Assembly: GCF_023277745.1 (NCBI RefSeq)
Contig: NZ_CP086322.1
Span: 1,054,001-1,118,000, forward strand
Direction of reading: 5' to 3'
Source: Streptomyces halobius
Lineage (GTDB): Bacteria > Actinomycetota > Actinomycetes > Streptomycetales > Streptomycetaceae
DNA length: 64,000 bases
Made by a program: the position numbers and the translations under genes. Shown piece by piece: positions 31,773 to 40,416 of the stretch. The notes beneath the pieces are model-generated. The model was not told where the DNA came from. It ran no database searches and saw only the letters and a program-made list of their open reading frames with translations. How positions within the stretch are numbered: position 1 is the stretch's first letter; each line of letters begins with the position of its first letter.

Positions 31773-33596
31773 CAAACTCACCTCTTAAGGACTCCGTTGG
31801 GGAATCCGTGTTTCGAGCGCGGTGGCGTCGTTGGTCTTCGTGATCGATGTGTCGATGGGGAGGACGGGCGGGGATGTCGTTGGAGCCGCGGCCGGATGAC
31901 GGAGTTCCGGAGCTGACGGCGCGCGTGGTGCGGGCTGCGTTCCCCAAGGGGACCTTGGCCATCCGCATCCGGGAAGCGCTGGGGCTGGTGTTCGACGATG
32001 CTGACTTCGCCGAGGCGTTTCCCGGGCGTGGGCGTCCGGCGATCTCCCCGGGGGCCTTGGCGCTTGTGTCTGTGTTGCAGTACGCCGAAGGGCTGTCCGA
32101 CCGTCAGGCCGCCGACCAGGTGCGGGCCAGGATGGACTGGAAGTTCCTCCTCGGGCTGGAGCTGGATGATCCCGGGTTCGACTTCACGGTGCTGGGGGAC
32201 TTTCGTACCCGTCTGATCGAGCACGGGCTGGAGGAAGAAGTCCTGGACGCGGTGCTGGCCCGGGTGTCGGACGCCGGGCTGCTGCGGGCCGGTGGGCGGC
32301 AGCGCACCGACTCCACGCACGTGCTCGCCGCGGTGCGCTCGCTGAACCGGATGGAGTTCGTCGGCGAGACGCTGCGGGCAGCACTGGAGGCCGTGGCCGC
32401 AGCTGCTCCGGACTGGCTTGCGCCGCTGATCGATTCCCGGTGGGTAGAGCGCTACGGAGCCAAGATCGACAGCTATCGCTTCCCCAAGGGAGTGGACGTC
32501 CGCCGCGAATGGGCCGAGCAGGTCGGACGGGATGGTTTCGTGGTCCTGGACGCCATCAACGCGCCGGGCGCCCCGGGCTGGCTACGCCAGATCCCGGCGG
32601 TGCAGGTCCTGCGCCGCGCCTGGGGTGAGCAGTACCACCGCGACGATGAGGGGGTGCGCTGGCGGGAGGGCAAAGACCTCCCGCCCGGCAGAATGAGGCT
32701 GGCCTCCCCCTACGACCTGGATGCCCGCTACGGCATCAAGCGCGGATCGGGATGGACCGGCTACAAGGCCCATCTGACCGAGACCTGCGAGCCGGACGAA
32801 CTCCATGTGATCACGAACGTGGCGACGACGGACGCCACCGTGGACGATGCCGAGATGACCGAGACCGTCCACCGCCGCCTGGACAAACGCCAGTTGGCGC
32901 CCGGCGAGCACGTGGTCGACGCCGGCTACGTCACCGCCGCCCACATCCTCACCGCCCTCAACAATCACGGCATGACCCTGCTCGGGCCGGTCAACCTGGA
33001 CACTCACCACGGCAAGCAGGACGACGACGGCCCGGATCTCTCTCAGCGGGCCTTCACCATTGACTGGAATCAACGCAAGGTGACCTGCCCGCGCGGTGCG
33101 GTCAGCGTCAGCTGGTCCGACCAGGTCAAATCCAGCGGCACCCCGATCACCAGGGTTCAGTTCGCCGCCACCGACTGCCGTCCCTGCCCGCTGCGCTCGG
33201 CCTGCACACGGGCCTCGGACAAGGGCCGCTACGGCCGCAGCCTGACCCTGCTCCCTCGTGAGCAGCAAGAGGTTCTCGAACAGCGCCGTCAGGAACAACG
33301 AACCGAGGAGTGGAAGAAGCGGTACGACATCCGCGCAGGCATCGAGGGCACGATCTCCCAAGCCGTCCGCCGCACCGGAATCCGCCGCACTCGCTGCGCA
33401 GGGCGGGCGAAGACCCACCTCGGCAACGTCCTCGCCGCCACCGCGCTCAACATCATCCGGATCGACGCCTGGCTGAACGGCACCCCACTCGGCGCGACCC
33501 GCGTCTCCCACCTCGCCCGGCTTGCCCTCGCGGCATGACCTGATCACGAGAACCGCTTTGCGGATTCCCCAACGGAGTCCTTAAGAGGTGAGTTTG
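31773..33596 (+). mobile_element. IS1182-family insertion sequence
   Basis: 1824 bp with perfect 36-bp terminal inverted repeats (31773-31808 and 33561-33596), beginning CAAACTCACCTCTTAAGGAC. One complete transposase. No matching direct duplication flanks it (CACA left, ATAG right), unlike the CTAG-flanked element at 42460, so the surrounding DNA may have been rearranged after insertion. Confidence 0.85.
31874..33538 (+). CDS. IS1182-family transposase
   Basis: About 554 residues from the ATG at 31874 (MSLEPRPDDGVPELTARVVR), preceded by GGGGAGGA; a longer start at 31847 is possible. N-terminal DUF772-type domain with YAEGLSDRQAADQVRARMDW and LGLELDDPGFDFTVLGDFR. The DDE residues are in QRTDSTHVLAAVR, HVVDAGYVTAA and the Glu of DIRAGIEGTISQAVRR. 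A Cys cluster CRPCPLRSACTRA is typical. Complete. Confidence 0.9.
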   Translation: MSLEPRPDDGVPELTARVVRAAFPKGTLAIRIREALGLVFDDADFAEAFPGRGRPAISPGALALVSVLQYAEGLSDRQAADQVRARMDWKFLLGLELDDPGFDFTVLGDFRTRLIEHGLEEEVLDAVLARVSDAGLLRAGGRQRTDSTHVLAAVRSLNRMEFVGETLRAALEAVAAAAPDWLAPLIDSRWVERYGAKIDSYRFPKGVDVRREWAEQVGRDGFVVLDAINAPGAPGWLRQIPAVQVLRRAWGEQYHRDDEGVRWREGKDLPPGRMRLASPYDLDARYGIKRGSGWTGYKAHLTETCEPDELHVITNVATTDATVDDAEMTETVHRRLDKRQLAPGEHVVDAGYVTAAHILTALNNHGMTLLGPVNLDTHHGKQDDDGPDLSQRAFTIDWNQRKVTCPRGAVSVSWSDQVKSSGTPITRVQFAATDCRPCPLRSACTRASDKGRYGRSLTLLPREQQEVLEQRRQEQRTEEWKKRYDIRAGIEGTISQAVRRTGIRRTRCAGRAKTHLGNVLAATALNIIRIDAWLNGTPLGATRVSHLARLALAA

Positions 33597-33648
33597 ATAG
33601 GGCGAAACGCCCCTCGTACGGACGGAAGCGCCACTAATCTGGCCGCAG

Positions 33649-33681
33649 GGTGCGGCGCTCCCCCCGTGGCGCCGCACCCCC
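33649..33681 (-). terminator. Hairpin after the 33713 gene
   Basis: GGTGCGGCGC, nine-base loop, G-GCGCCGCACC: a 10-bp stem next to the end of the minus-strand gene. No T-run, so weak or rho-assisted. Confidence 0.45.
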
Positions 33682-33712
33682 CGGGACCGGGGCACGCGCC
33701 CAAAGGCAGGAG

Positions 33713-34144
33713 TCAGCGCAAGCCCCGTTGACGCTCAGGGGCAAGGTGCAGGACGCTCCGGGCCTCCTTGGAGCGCTGAGGCCGCGTGGTGCTTGCTTCC
33801 CAGTGGACGAGCCAACCATCCCGCTCCACCGGGAAGACATAGCGGGGGGCGCCAGCACCGGCCGTCTGCGAAGCGATGGCGTCCAGCAGGTTCGCCTCCA
33901 CCACCTCGGCCCGGTCTTCAGCGCAGACTCCGGCCTGCCGCCAGAGCGCCCTCTTCTCCCCGTCGTCTTCGACGGGGAGTTCGGCGCACACCATGAGACG
34001 CAGCCCGGCGACACCGACGGTGGAGCCCCACCGGCCAGGCAGACCGGCGCTCGCCGGCAGCTCCAGGCGCACCGCAACGATACGGTCGGCCCGCACCCAC
34101 TGGCCGCTCAGCCGGACCCAGGTCACGGTCGATTGCGCTGACAT
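33713..34144 (-). CDS. Hypothetical protein
   Basis: 143 residues from ATG 34144 (MSAQSTVTWVRLSGQWVRAD), RBS CGAGGAGAGGG. N-terminal strands RIVAVRLELPASAGLPGRWG and LRLMVCAELPVEDDGEKRAL resemble a short beta-barrel, then helix VVEANLLDAIASQT and YVFPVERDGWLVHWEASTTR. No known family; small soluble protein. It lies between the IS1182 element and a secreted SH3-like gene on the same strand. Confidence 0.6.
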   Translation of the reverse strand: MSAQSTVTWVRLSGQWVRADRIVAVRLELPASAGLPGRWGSTVGVAGLRLMVCAELPVEDDGEKRALWRQAGVCAEDRAEVVEANLLDAIASQTAGAGAPRYVFPVERDGWLVHWEASTTRPQRSKEARSVLHLAPERQRGLR

Positions 34145-34265
34145 GTCGCCCTCTCCTCGGTGGGGAAACGGCGCCGGGCGGATCCTCAATGGACCCGCCC
34201 GGCGCTGGGTTTGTGCCCGCCCGTAGAGCGGGCGGTGCCGCCCAAGCTGACAAGCTGCTTCGTCG

Positions 34266-34622
34266 TCAGCTGTGGCAGGACTGGTCCTCTGGGATGCACG
34301 TGGGAATGTCCTCAGCCATGGTGTGGACCAGGTCGCCCCTGATCCAGCCGGTCTTACCCTTGGCGTTCCCGGTGGTCATCTTGACCTTGATCCAGCTGTA
34401 GCCGTTCTTCCAGTCGTAATCCTTCTCGGAGCACTTGTTGCCCTTGTAGGTGACGCCCACAGCAGTGGAGCTGGTCGACGCCTTGGAGCGGAGCTTGGCT
34501 GACGACGCAGTGACGTAGCAGCCCTTCGGAACGGCTTGGGCCGTACCGGCGGCCGCGACCAAACCGGAGCCTGCAAGAGCGGCGGTCAAGGACAGAGCGG
34601 CTATGGATCGACGTATCTGCAT
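34266..34622 (-). CDS. Secreted SH3-like protein A
   Basis: 118 residues. Signal peptide MQIRRSIAALSLTAALAGSG with cleavage after AAGTAQA. The mature part has a bacterial SH3 pattern: CYVTASSAKLRSKASTSSTA, VGVTYKGNKCSEKDYDWKNG, YSWIKVKMTTGNAKGKTGWI then RGDLV, with four Cys. SH3b domains bind peptidoglycan or peptides outside the cell. Two further secreted proteins of the same design are at 58403 and 61572. Start chosen at the signal-peptide Met; the upstream frame is rejected. Confidence 0.75.
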   Translation of the reverse strand: MQIRRSIAALSLTAALAGSGLVAAAGTAQAVPKGCYVTASSAKLRSKASTSSTAVGVTYKGNKCSEKDYDWKNGYSWIKVKMTTGNAKGKTGWIRGDLVHTMAEDIPTCIPEDQSCHS

Positions 34623-34761
34623 GCCTTCCCCCGACACTATCGACATCCTTACGAATGCCTTTGCGAATGGATCACTGAGTGCGAGTGCGACTCTATAGGA
34701 ACTCGGGTGACGAATCAATGAGCACAACACCTCATCTGTCGATCGACTGCCCGTCACGGAC

Positions 34762-34811
34762 AACTTATCGAATAGCGTTGATAAGATGGCCTCATAGGCC
34801 AGTCGAATGAA
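34762..34811 (+). promoter_or_regulatory. Promoter/operator-like repeat, copy 3
   Basis: CTTATCGAATAGCGTTGATA then AGATGGCCTCATAGGCCAGTC and GAATGAAGG. Has the inverted repeats CTTATC/GATAAG and TGGCC-TATGA-GGCCA (opposite strand). TAAGAT is a likely -10. It lies 18 bp before the operon starting at 34829. Confidence 0.55.
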
Positions 34812-34828
34812 GGAAAGAGAGGCCGCGC

Positions 34829-35203
34829 ATGACCGTTACGCAGGCGAAGAAGAAGCCGGCGGGCGCGCCTCAGAACGGGGGCGACCGTCGCCGGGGCATG
34901 TTCGTCCGGCTGGACCCGGACGACAAACAGCGCGCGGAGTACTGGGCCGACAAGCGCGGGTTCTCCTCTGTGAACGAGTACGTGGCCGAGGCGGTGGTCG
35001 AGAAGATCCGGCGCGAGAACCTCGACTACGACCTGCCGACCCTGGAGATCGCGCGGCTCAACGAGCTTGTCGACCAGGTCGCGGCGCTGGCGAAGAACTC
35101 GGCGAATCTCGAACGCGTCGTCACCACAGGCTTCGACTCCCTCATCGGGCTCACGCGCGGCGACAACTACCTCCTGGATGACGAGGACGGTGAGCTCGGA
35201 TGA
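34829..35203 (+). CDS. Ribbon-helix-helix protein (MobC-like relaxosome accessory candidate)
   Basis: 124 residues. RRGMFVRLDPDDKQRAEYWA then DKRGFSSVNEYVAEAVVEKI has the strand-helix-helix pattern of RHH/MobC DNA-binding proteins (about 22-62), followed by a helical tail (LEIARLNELVDQVAALAKNS). MobC-type proteins melt or bind oriT next to the relaxase; small plasmid repressors have the same fold. First gene of a coupled operon (ATGA overlap with 35200) behind the shared promoter motif. Start ATG 34829 with GAAAGAGAGG upstream. Confidence 0.65.
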   Translation: MTVTQAKKKPAGAPQNGGDRRRGMFVRLDPDDKQRAEYWADKRGFSSVNEYVAEAVVEKIRRENLDYDLPTLEIARLNELVDQVAALAKNSANLERVVTTGFDSLIGLTRGDNYLLDDEDGELG

Positions 35204-36369
35204 GCCGGGACTTCGCAGAGATGCTGGAAGCGGCCACACCCACCGCCGAGGTGATGGAGGTGGACACGTCCTTCCTCGACGCCTACCGGCGCGGCGGGAG
35301 CGAGGAGCTCAAGCGCGTCCAGGCCCAGGCGGCACAGCCTGAGCCTGAGGTGGCAACGCCCGAGCCGGAGGCGCAGCTTGATGAGGCCGGCGACGTCGAC
35401 TCTCAACCCGAGGTTGAAGGTCTGCAGGCCGATCCCGACGTGGACGCCGAAGAGGATCGCCTGGACCTGGAGCCGGACTACGAGCCCGACGCCGGCGACT
35501 CCGAGCGGGCCGGCGGATCCAACCAGCGTGGTGGTGACGGCGGTGGACAGGGAGGGACTGCCGGGGCGCTCCCGGGCTGTGCGCCGGCGGGCCCTGCGGC
35601 CGATGCTGTTCCGGCTCCCGGGGCACAGCCGGACGTCGAGGACGCCGCTACAGCCGAAGTCACTTCTCACGACGTCGTCGCCACACCGGATGAATCCGAG
35701 CATGTAACGCCCGGCTCGCTCCAGCTCACCGACCATCAGGACGCCGTGCAGAGTGCGGCATCGAAGGGGAGCTCGGGCAGCACAGCCGAGACCGCCACGC
35801 TCCCCCAGTCGGGCTTCCGGCTCGCCGGCGTGCAGAGCCAGCCGCACATCAAGGCGCTGCCCGAGAGCATCATGAACGCGCTGCGGGAGCAGCTGCGAGC
35901 CGCCGCGGTCCGTGATCTGGGCGTGAGCGACAGCGCCGCGCGCGAGTTCAGCCAGCGGCTGAGCCAGGGCACGCTGGTGACGGCGTTCCTGCTGGCGCAG
36001 CTCGACCTGCGCCTTGATGCCGATCCTGCCACCGAGCGCGCCGTCGAGCTGTTCCGCTCCCGCGACCCGCTGCTGGGCAGCGTGGTGGCACGCCTGGCGA
36101 ACATCGAGGCTGTCGAACGCGAGCGGGACGGGTTGCTGCGCAAGCTGCGCGACGAGCTGGGCGAGGTGCGCCAGACCAGCGCAGTGATCGAGCAGGCGCT
36201 GGCGTACTCCATCGCCGACCGCACGGAGAACTTCCTGCGGGGCTCGCACAACCTCCACGACGCGCCGATCACGCACAAGGAGGCGATCTATCTCCGGGAC
36301 AAGGCCCGGGAGGCGACCAGGACGCAGCTGAAGCTTGAACGCGAGCGGGAAGGACGGCCGATTCGATGA
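35200..36369 (+). CDS. Pro/Glu-rich coiled-coil protein
   Basis: 389 residues. Residues 1-30 are ordered (MSRDFAEMLEAATPTAEVME; TSFLDAYRRGGSEELKR). Residues about 45-200 are low-complexity acidic/Pro/Gly sequence. The C-terminal 180 residues are helical with coiled coils: IKALPESIMNALREQLRAAA, AVERERDGLLRKLRDELGEV and IYLRDKAREATRTQLKLERE. ATGA overlap with both neighbours. May be a scaffold or partner of the RHH protein in DNA transfer; no catalytic motif. Function inferred from operon only. Confidence 0.65.
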   Translation: MSRDFAEMLEAATPTAEVMEVDTSFLDAYRRGGSEELKRVQAQAAQPEPEVATPEPEAQLDEAGDVDSQPEVEGLQADPDVDAEEDRLDLEPDYEPDAGDSERAGGSNQRGGDGGGQGGTAGALPGCAPAGPAADAVPAPGAQPDVEDAATAEVTSHDVVATPDESEHVTPGSLQLTDHQDAVQSAASKGSSGSTAETATLPQSGFRLAGVQSQPHIKALPESIMNALREQLRAAAVRDLGVSDSAAREFSQRLSQGTLVTAFLLAQLDLRLDADPATERAVELFRSRDPLLGSVVARLANIEAVERERDGLLRKLRDELGEVRQTSAVIEQALAYSIADRTENFLRGSHNLHDAPITHKEAIYLRDKAREATRTQLKLEREREGRPIR

Positions 36370-36897
36370 CCACGACGAGCAAGGAGAAGCACTTCCCCGC
36401 CCGGCAGCGCTGCAAGACGTGCGGCAAGGGTCTGGGCCTCCGTGCCCAGGATCCGGTGTACCTCGGCCTGTACTGCACTCCGCGGTGTGCGGGTATGGCC
36501 GCGCCGGCCTCGCGGCCCGTGGACGCGCCGCGCGGATGCCGGACGCAGCGCGAAGGGACGTGGGCCTTCAAGCGCCGCTACCGGAGCGAGCAGGAGATCC
36601 CCGCGAAGCTCCGGGAAGATGCGTCGACGTGGCGCGATCCATGTCGGCCACACGCGCATGGGCGAGCGGGAAAAGTTCCGGATGTTCGAGGACCTGACCG
36701 CGGACCTGCCGCATCTGCTGATCAAGCTCAGGGGTCAGGCCACGCGCAAGCAGGTCGCCGAGGTGGCCGGTGTGCGGCCCATCCGGCTGAAGGAGCTGGA
36801 GGAAGGCCTGAAGCACCCTGAGGGACTCGAGATACTCGGCAAGGTGCTGCGGGTGTACCGCGTCCGGCTCGGCGTGGCGTTGCCGACTGGGCGGTGA
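36366..36897 (+). pseudogene. Zinc-ribbon/HTH protein gene with a frame break
   Basis: The first frame (from ATG 36366) encodes RCKTCGKGLGLRAQDPVYLG LYCTPRCAG, a four-Cys zinc ribbon, up to about EDASTW. Near 36635 the sense passes to another frame, GAIHVGHTRMGEREKFRMFE, DLTADLPHLLIKLRGQATRK, QVAEVAGVRPIRLKELEEGL, which includes a helix-turn-helix. The two halves look like one protein of about 175 residues. A second C-x-x-C expected before GAIHVGH is absent, so a few bases may be deleted. The distal half could also be translated alone from ATG 36658. Confidence 0.55.
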
Positions 36898-36904
36898 CAG
36901 CGCT

Positions 36905-36957
36905 CGACAGATGAAGACCCCGAGAAGCACAGCTTCTCGGGGTCTTCTCTCTTTTTG
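36905..36957 (+). terminator. Intrinsic terminator
   Basis: AAGACCCCGAGAAGC, loop ACA, GCTTCTCGGGGTCTT, then CTCTCTTTTT. A 15-bp stem ending the operon begun at 34829. Confidence 0.92.
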
Positions 36958-37115
36958 ACGAGCGGCGATTGCTCGAACAGCGTGCCGGCGCCGGCCTTCT
37001 TTACATGACCCTCACGCCATTCAAAGTCCTTTTAGATCCCTTTCGACTCTCATTCGACCACTCTTTTCGAGTAGGCTCACACTCGTTTCCAAGTCAACGA
37101 CGAGAAGGAGTCGAC

Positions 37116-39491
37116 ATGGTCGCGATCGTGGTCGCAGAGAAGCCGAGCGCAGCGAGGAACATGGCCAGCGCCCTCGGCGGGACGAAGGGCAGCTACAAGG
37201 GCACGGCCTACGAGGTGGCGAGCCTGAGGGGCCATCTCTACGAGTTCGCCCAGCCACACGCGATGGTGGACTCCTCGCTCGCGGACGCCTATCAGACGTG
37301 GGACCTGGGCAACTTGCCGTGGAACCCGCAGGATCTTTCGTGGAGGCGCGAGCCACAGAAGAACGTCGCAGACGTCATCAAGGCTTTGCGTGCGGCGCTC
37401 GGCCGCGGTGCCGAGATCGTCATCGCCACGGACCTGGATCCGTCCGGCGAGGGCGACCTGCTCTTCTGGGAGGCGATCGACGAACTCGGCTTCCATGGCA
37501 AGCGGTTCAGCCGCATGGAGTTCACCGACGAGTCGAAGGCCTCGATCCAGAAGGCCTTCGAGCAGCGCCGGCCGGTGAAGTCCATGCAGGACGAGGGCGA
37601 CTACCGCAAGGCGATGTACCGCTCGCAGTGGGACTTCCTCTCGATGCAGTTCACCCGCATCGCCACGGCGATGGGTCGCCAGTCCGGTCAGGACCTCGTG
37701 CTGCGCCAGGGCCGGCTGAAGTCGGCGATGGTCTCTCTCGTCGGCGACCAGCAGAAGGCTTATGACGCGTACGTGAAGAAGCCGTTCTTCCAGAACCGCT
37801 TCCGCGACGAGAACGACGTCATGTACACGAACCCTGATGAGCCGCGGTTCGACCAGAAGGGCCAGGTGCCGCAGCAGTACGGCCCCTCCCCTGTCGTCCT
37901 GGACAGCAAGGCGGGCAAGAAGACCGCGCCGCCGAAGCTGCTCGATCTGGCGTCCCTGTCCTCGATGCTCGTCGGCAAGGGCGTGAAGGCGAACCTGACG
38001 CTCTCGACCTACCAGAAGATGTACGAGGACCAGGTCGTCTCGTACCCGCGCACGGAGGACAAGACGATCACGCCCGAGCAGTTCAAGGACCTCGCCCCGC
38101 TGGTCGACAAGATCGCCGCCGTGGTCGGCGTCGACGCTGGGCTTCTGACGCACCGCCAGCCCCGGTCCACACACGTGAAGCCCCAGGGCACGCACGGTGC
38201 GAACCGTCCGGGCCTGAAGGTGCCTTCTTCGCTGGACGAGGTCGAGCACAAGTACGGCAAGGCCGGACGACTCATCTACGAGATGCTCGCGAAGAACTAC
38301 CTGGCCATGCTCGCCGAGGACTACCTCTACGAGCAGCAGAAGGGCCACGTGGAGAAGTACCCGGACTTCGTCGGCATCGCCAACGTGCCCAAGAGCCCCG
38401 GCTGGCGTGCCGTGTTCGATCCGGACGCCGGCGACGACACGGCCGAGGGCGACGAGAACGAGTCCAGCAAGGGCCTGGGCCGGAACGCTGAGCCGTTCAT
38501 CTTCGAGGGTTCGAACAAGCGCCCGGAGCACCCGACCATGAAGTGGCTGATGAAGCAGCTGGAGAAGCGCGACGTGGGCACGGGCGCGACCCGTACCTCG
38601 ACGTATTCGGAGGTCACCAATGGCAAGGCGAAGTACCCGCTGCTGACGGAGAAGGGCCGGAAGCTCAGGCTCGCGCAGGCCGGCGAGATGAGCTGGCGGC
38701 TCCTGCCGGGCACGCGCATCGGCGACCTCGGACTCACTGAGAAGGTCTACGCCGACATGCGCGACATCGCCGCCGGGACGGCGACGGCCGAGGAGCGCCT
38801 GGCCGTCGTCGCCGACTGGGTACGCGATGACATCGTCACGATGACGAAAAACGCCGCGTCCATGCGCGCCGAGCTGGGCTTGAAGGAGCAGGTAGTCGCT
38901 GCGCGCGCCGAAGGTGTGTGGCAGGCCGCTCCGGGCGAGCCGAAGAAGGTCGCCTTCAAGAAGGTCTGGTCGGGCCACGAGTTCAGCGATGACGAGGTGG
39001 CGAAGCTGCTCGCGGGCGAGACGATCTCGTTCGAGGCGAGGTCGAAGGCGGACAAGCCGTTCACGGCCACCGGTGCGCTCGGCGGCGGCGACTTCAAGGG
39101 CCGCAAGTTCGTCGGGTTCCAGCTGGAGGTGCCCGACAAGCCGACGAAGTGGTCCGGCCGGACGTTCACGCCGGCGGAGGTCACGGCGCTCCTGGCGGGC
39201 CAGGCGCTGGAGATCGACGACTTCGTCAGCGCGAGGACCGCCAAGACCTTCGGCTGCAAGGTCAGCTGGGACGCGAAGGCGAAGAAGATCGTCCCCGACT
39301 TCGGCTCTGGCGACGAGCCGCCGCGGTCCTGGTGCCAGGTGACTTTTACCGATGCGCAAAGGCGTGACCTGGCGGCCGGCAAGACCATCCAAGGCACGGG
39401 GTTCGTCTCGTCGAAGGGTAAGACCTTTGACGCGAAGGTTGCCTGGAAGGAAGAGGGCGGCAAGAAGAAGATCGTGCCGTCGTTCGGCTGA
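37116..39491 (+). CDS. Type IA DNA topoisomerase with C-terminal repeats
   Basis: 791 residues. TOPRIM: VVAEKPSAARNMASALGG at residues 4-21, and ATDLDPSGEGDLLFWEA with the metal triad in DLDPSGEG (107-114). The active-site Tyr310 is in VVSYPRTEDKT. The decatenation/passage domain follows (HVKPQGTHGANRPGLKVPSS). After about residue 620 are three repeats with FSDDEVAKLLAGETISFEAR, FTPAEVTALLAGQALEIDDF and FTDAQRRDLAAGKTIQGTGF. It relaxes or decatenates single-strand-containing DNA; plasmid-borne TopIII-type enzymes are typical of conjugative elements. It has its own promoter region; RBS GAAGGAG before ATG 37116. Start preferred over 36969, which precedes the promoter. Confidence 0.92.
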   Translation: MVAIVVAEKPSAARNMASALGGTKGSYKGTAYEVASLRGHLYEFAQPHAMVDSSLADAYQTWDLGNLPWNPQDLSWRREPQKNVADVIKALRAALGRGAEIVIATDLDPSGEGDLLFWEAIDELGFHGKRFSRMEFTDESKASIQKAFEQRRPVKSMQDEGDYRKAMYRSQWDFLSMQFTRIATAMGRQSGQDLVLRQGRLKSAMVSLVGDQQKAYDAYVKKPFFQNRFRDENDVMYTNPDEPRFDQKGQVPQQYGPSPVVLDSKAGKKTAPPKLLDLASLSSMLVGKGVKANLTLSTYQKMYEDQVVSYPRTEDKTITPEQFKDLAPLVDKIAAVVGVDAGLLTHRQPRSTHVKPQGTHGANRPGLKVPSSLDEVEHKYGKAGRLIYEMLAKNYLAMLAEDYLYEQQKGHVEKYPDFVGIANVPKSPGWRAVFDPDAGDDTAEGDENESSKGLGRNAEPFIFEGSNKRPEHPTMKWLMKQLEKRDVGTGATRTSTYSEVTNGKAKYPLLTEKGRKLRLAQAGEMSWRLLPGTRIGDLGLTEKVYADMRDIAAGTATAEERLAVVADWVRDDIVTMTKNAASMRAELGLKEQVVAARAEGVWQAAPGEPKKVAFKKVWSGHEFSDDEVAKLLAGETISFEARSKADKPFTATGALGGGDFKGRKFVGFQLEVPDKPTKWSGRTFTPAEVTALLAGQALEIDDFVSARTAKTFGCKVSWDAKAKKIVPDFGSGDEPPRSWCQVTFTDAQRRDLAAGKTIQGTGFVSSKGKTFDAKVAWKEEGGKKKIVPSFG

Positions 39492-39510
39492 TGCCCACAC
39501 AGGCACTGAC

Positions 39511-39556
39511 GAGCAGCAGCGGGTCCCGGACCTGGGGACCGCTGCTGCCTTTTCAC
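39511..39556 (+). terminator. Intrinsic terminator after the topoisomerase
   Basis: GCAGCAGCGGGTCCC, six-base loop, GGGGACCGCTGCTGC, then CTTTTC. A long stable stem. Confidence 0.88.
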
Positions 39557-39626
39557 GACAGCGACCGCTGTTATCTAGGGCTGGGCGCAGTTCTCGCAGG
39601 TCAGGCAACCGTGGCTGTTGCAGGCA

Positions 39627-39638
39627 CGTTAGGCACGT
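39627..39638 (+). repeat. CGTTAGGCACGT repeat, left flank of HTH module
   Basis: CGTTAGGCACGT; near copies CGTTAGGCATGT at 45039-45050 and, inverted, ACGTGCCTAACG at 45072-45083 on the other flank. Confidence 0.5.
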
Positions 39639-39652
39639 CGCTGCACCGCTGT

Positions 39653-39710
39653 TGAAACGATGTCGGACCACCTTGGTTCGGCCGAACCAAGGTGGTCCGA
39701 CATCGTTTCA
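39653..39710. repeat. Perfect 58-bp palindrome
   Basis: Half-site TGAAACGATGTCGGACCACC followed by TTGGTTCGG, then the exact reverse complement with no loop. Symmetric on both strands. No T-run follows, so not an ordinary terminator. The centre GGTTCGGCCGAACC recurs in weaker form at 42440 and 44885. Confidence 0.92.
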
Positions 39711-39832
39711 GTCGAACATTTCCGACCGGACTGCAGCACAGAGACCCTTGCGCTTCCTATTTTAGGAAGCTACCTTGTTGGTGTGAGATCAGGGGAACAG
39801 CCCCAGATCCAGCACCGGAAGGACCCGGGCCC

Positions 39833-40351
39833 ATGCGCATCCTCACCACCTCCGCCGACCTCGCCGCCTTGATGAACACCCACGCCCCGGCAACCCCCGA
39901 GGACGCGGCCGAGACTCCCCTCGACTGGACCGGCGGCTTGTGGTTCGGCGGCGACACCTACGAGGTCGACGCCGTCGCCACCACCGCCGACACGCTGGTC
40001 CTCACCAACGGCGCCGCAGTCCGCTTCTCGCCCGCCGGCCAGTACTGCGGCGGCGAGGACGCCGGCTGCGGCCACGTCCGCAACGGCGCGGTCGCCTCCA
40101 TGGCCGCCCACTGGATCCCGGCCGACTTCGAGAAGTGGGACGACGACACGGACTGCACCGAGTGCAACGAGGCCACCTGCGGCGTGATCCGCGACTACCG
40201 GTCCGTCACTGTGTGGGACGGCGACGGCTTCAGCCAGCGCGACGTCTACGACACCGTCGAGGACGCGAAGAAGGCTTACGCCGAGGAGGTCCAGGAGGTG
40301 ACGGAGATGTCCGCTGAGACGGGCCGCCACGTCCACACCGACGAAGACTGA
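39833..40351 (+). CDS. Hypothetical Cys-containing protein
   Basis: 172 residues from ATG 39833 (MRILTTSADLAALMNTHAPA). Strand block WTGGLWFGGDTYEVDAVATT and LVLTNGAAVRFSPAGQYCGG, then a possible metal site: GAGCGHVRNG and DTDCTECNEATCGVIRDY. Acidic C-terminus (VEDAKKAYAEEVQEVTEMSA). Appears in Streptomyces plasmid/phage contexts as hypothetical. Starts 120 bp after the 58-bp palindrome, which may control it. Confidence 0.6.
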   Translation: MRILTTSADLAALMNTHAPATPEDAAETPLDWTGGLWFGGDTYEVDAVATTADTLVLTNGAAVRFSPAGQYCGGEDAGCGHVRNGAVASMAAHWIPADFEKWDDDTDCTECNEATCGVIRDYRSVTVWDGDGFSQRDVYDTVEDAKKAYAEEVQEVTEMSAETGRHVHTDED

Positions 40352-40416
40352 CCATCCCACCACCCCTCTCCCGGCCCGCCCTTTTTCCGGGGCGGGCCTC
40401 TGCCTTGGAGCCTGTC

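Noticed and set aside
37077..39671. 864-codon open frame antisense to the topoisomerase
   Set aside because: Mirror of a high-GC gene; Arg/Leu/Val-rich, without domains or RBS.
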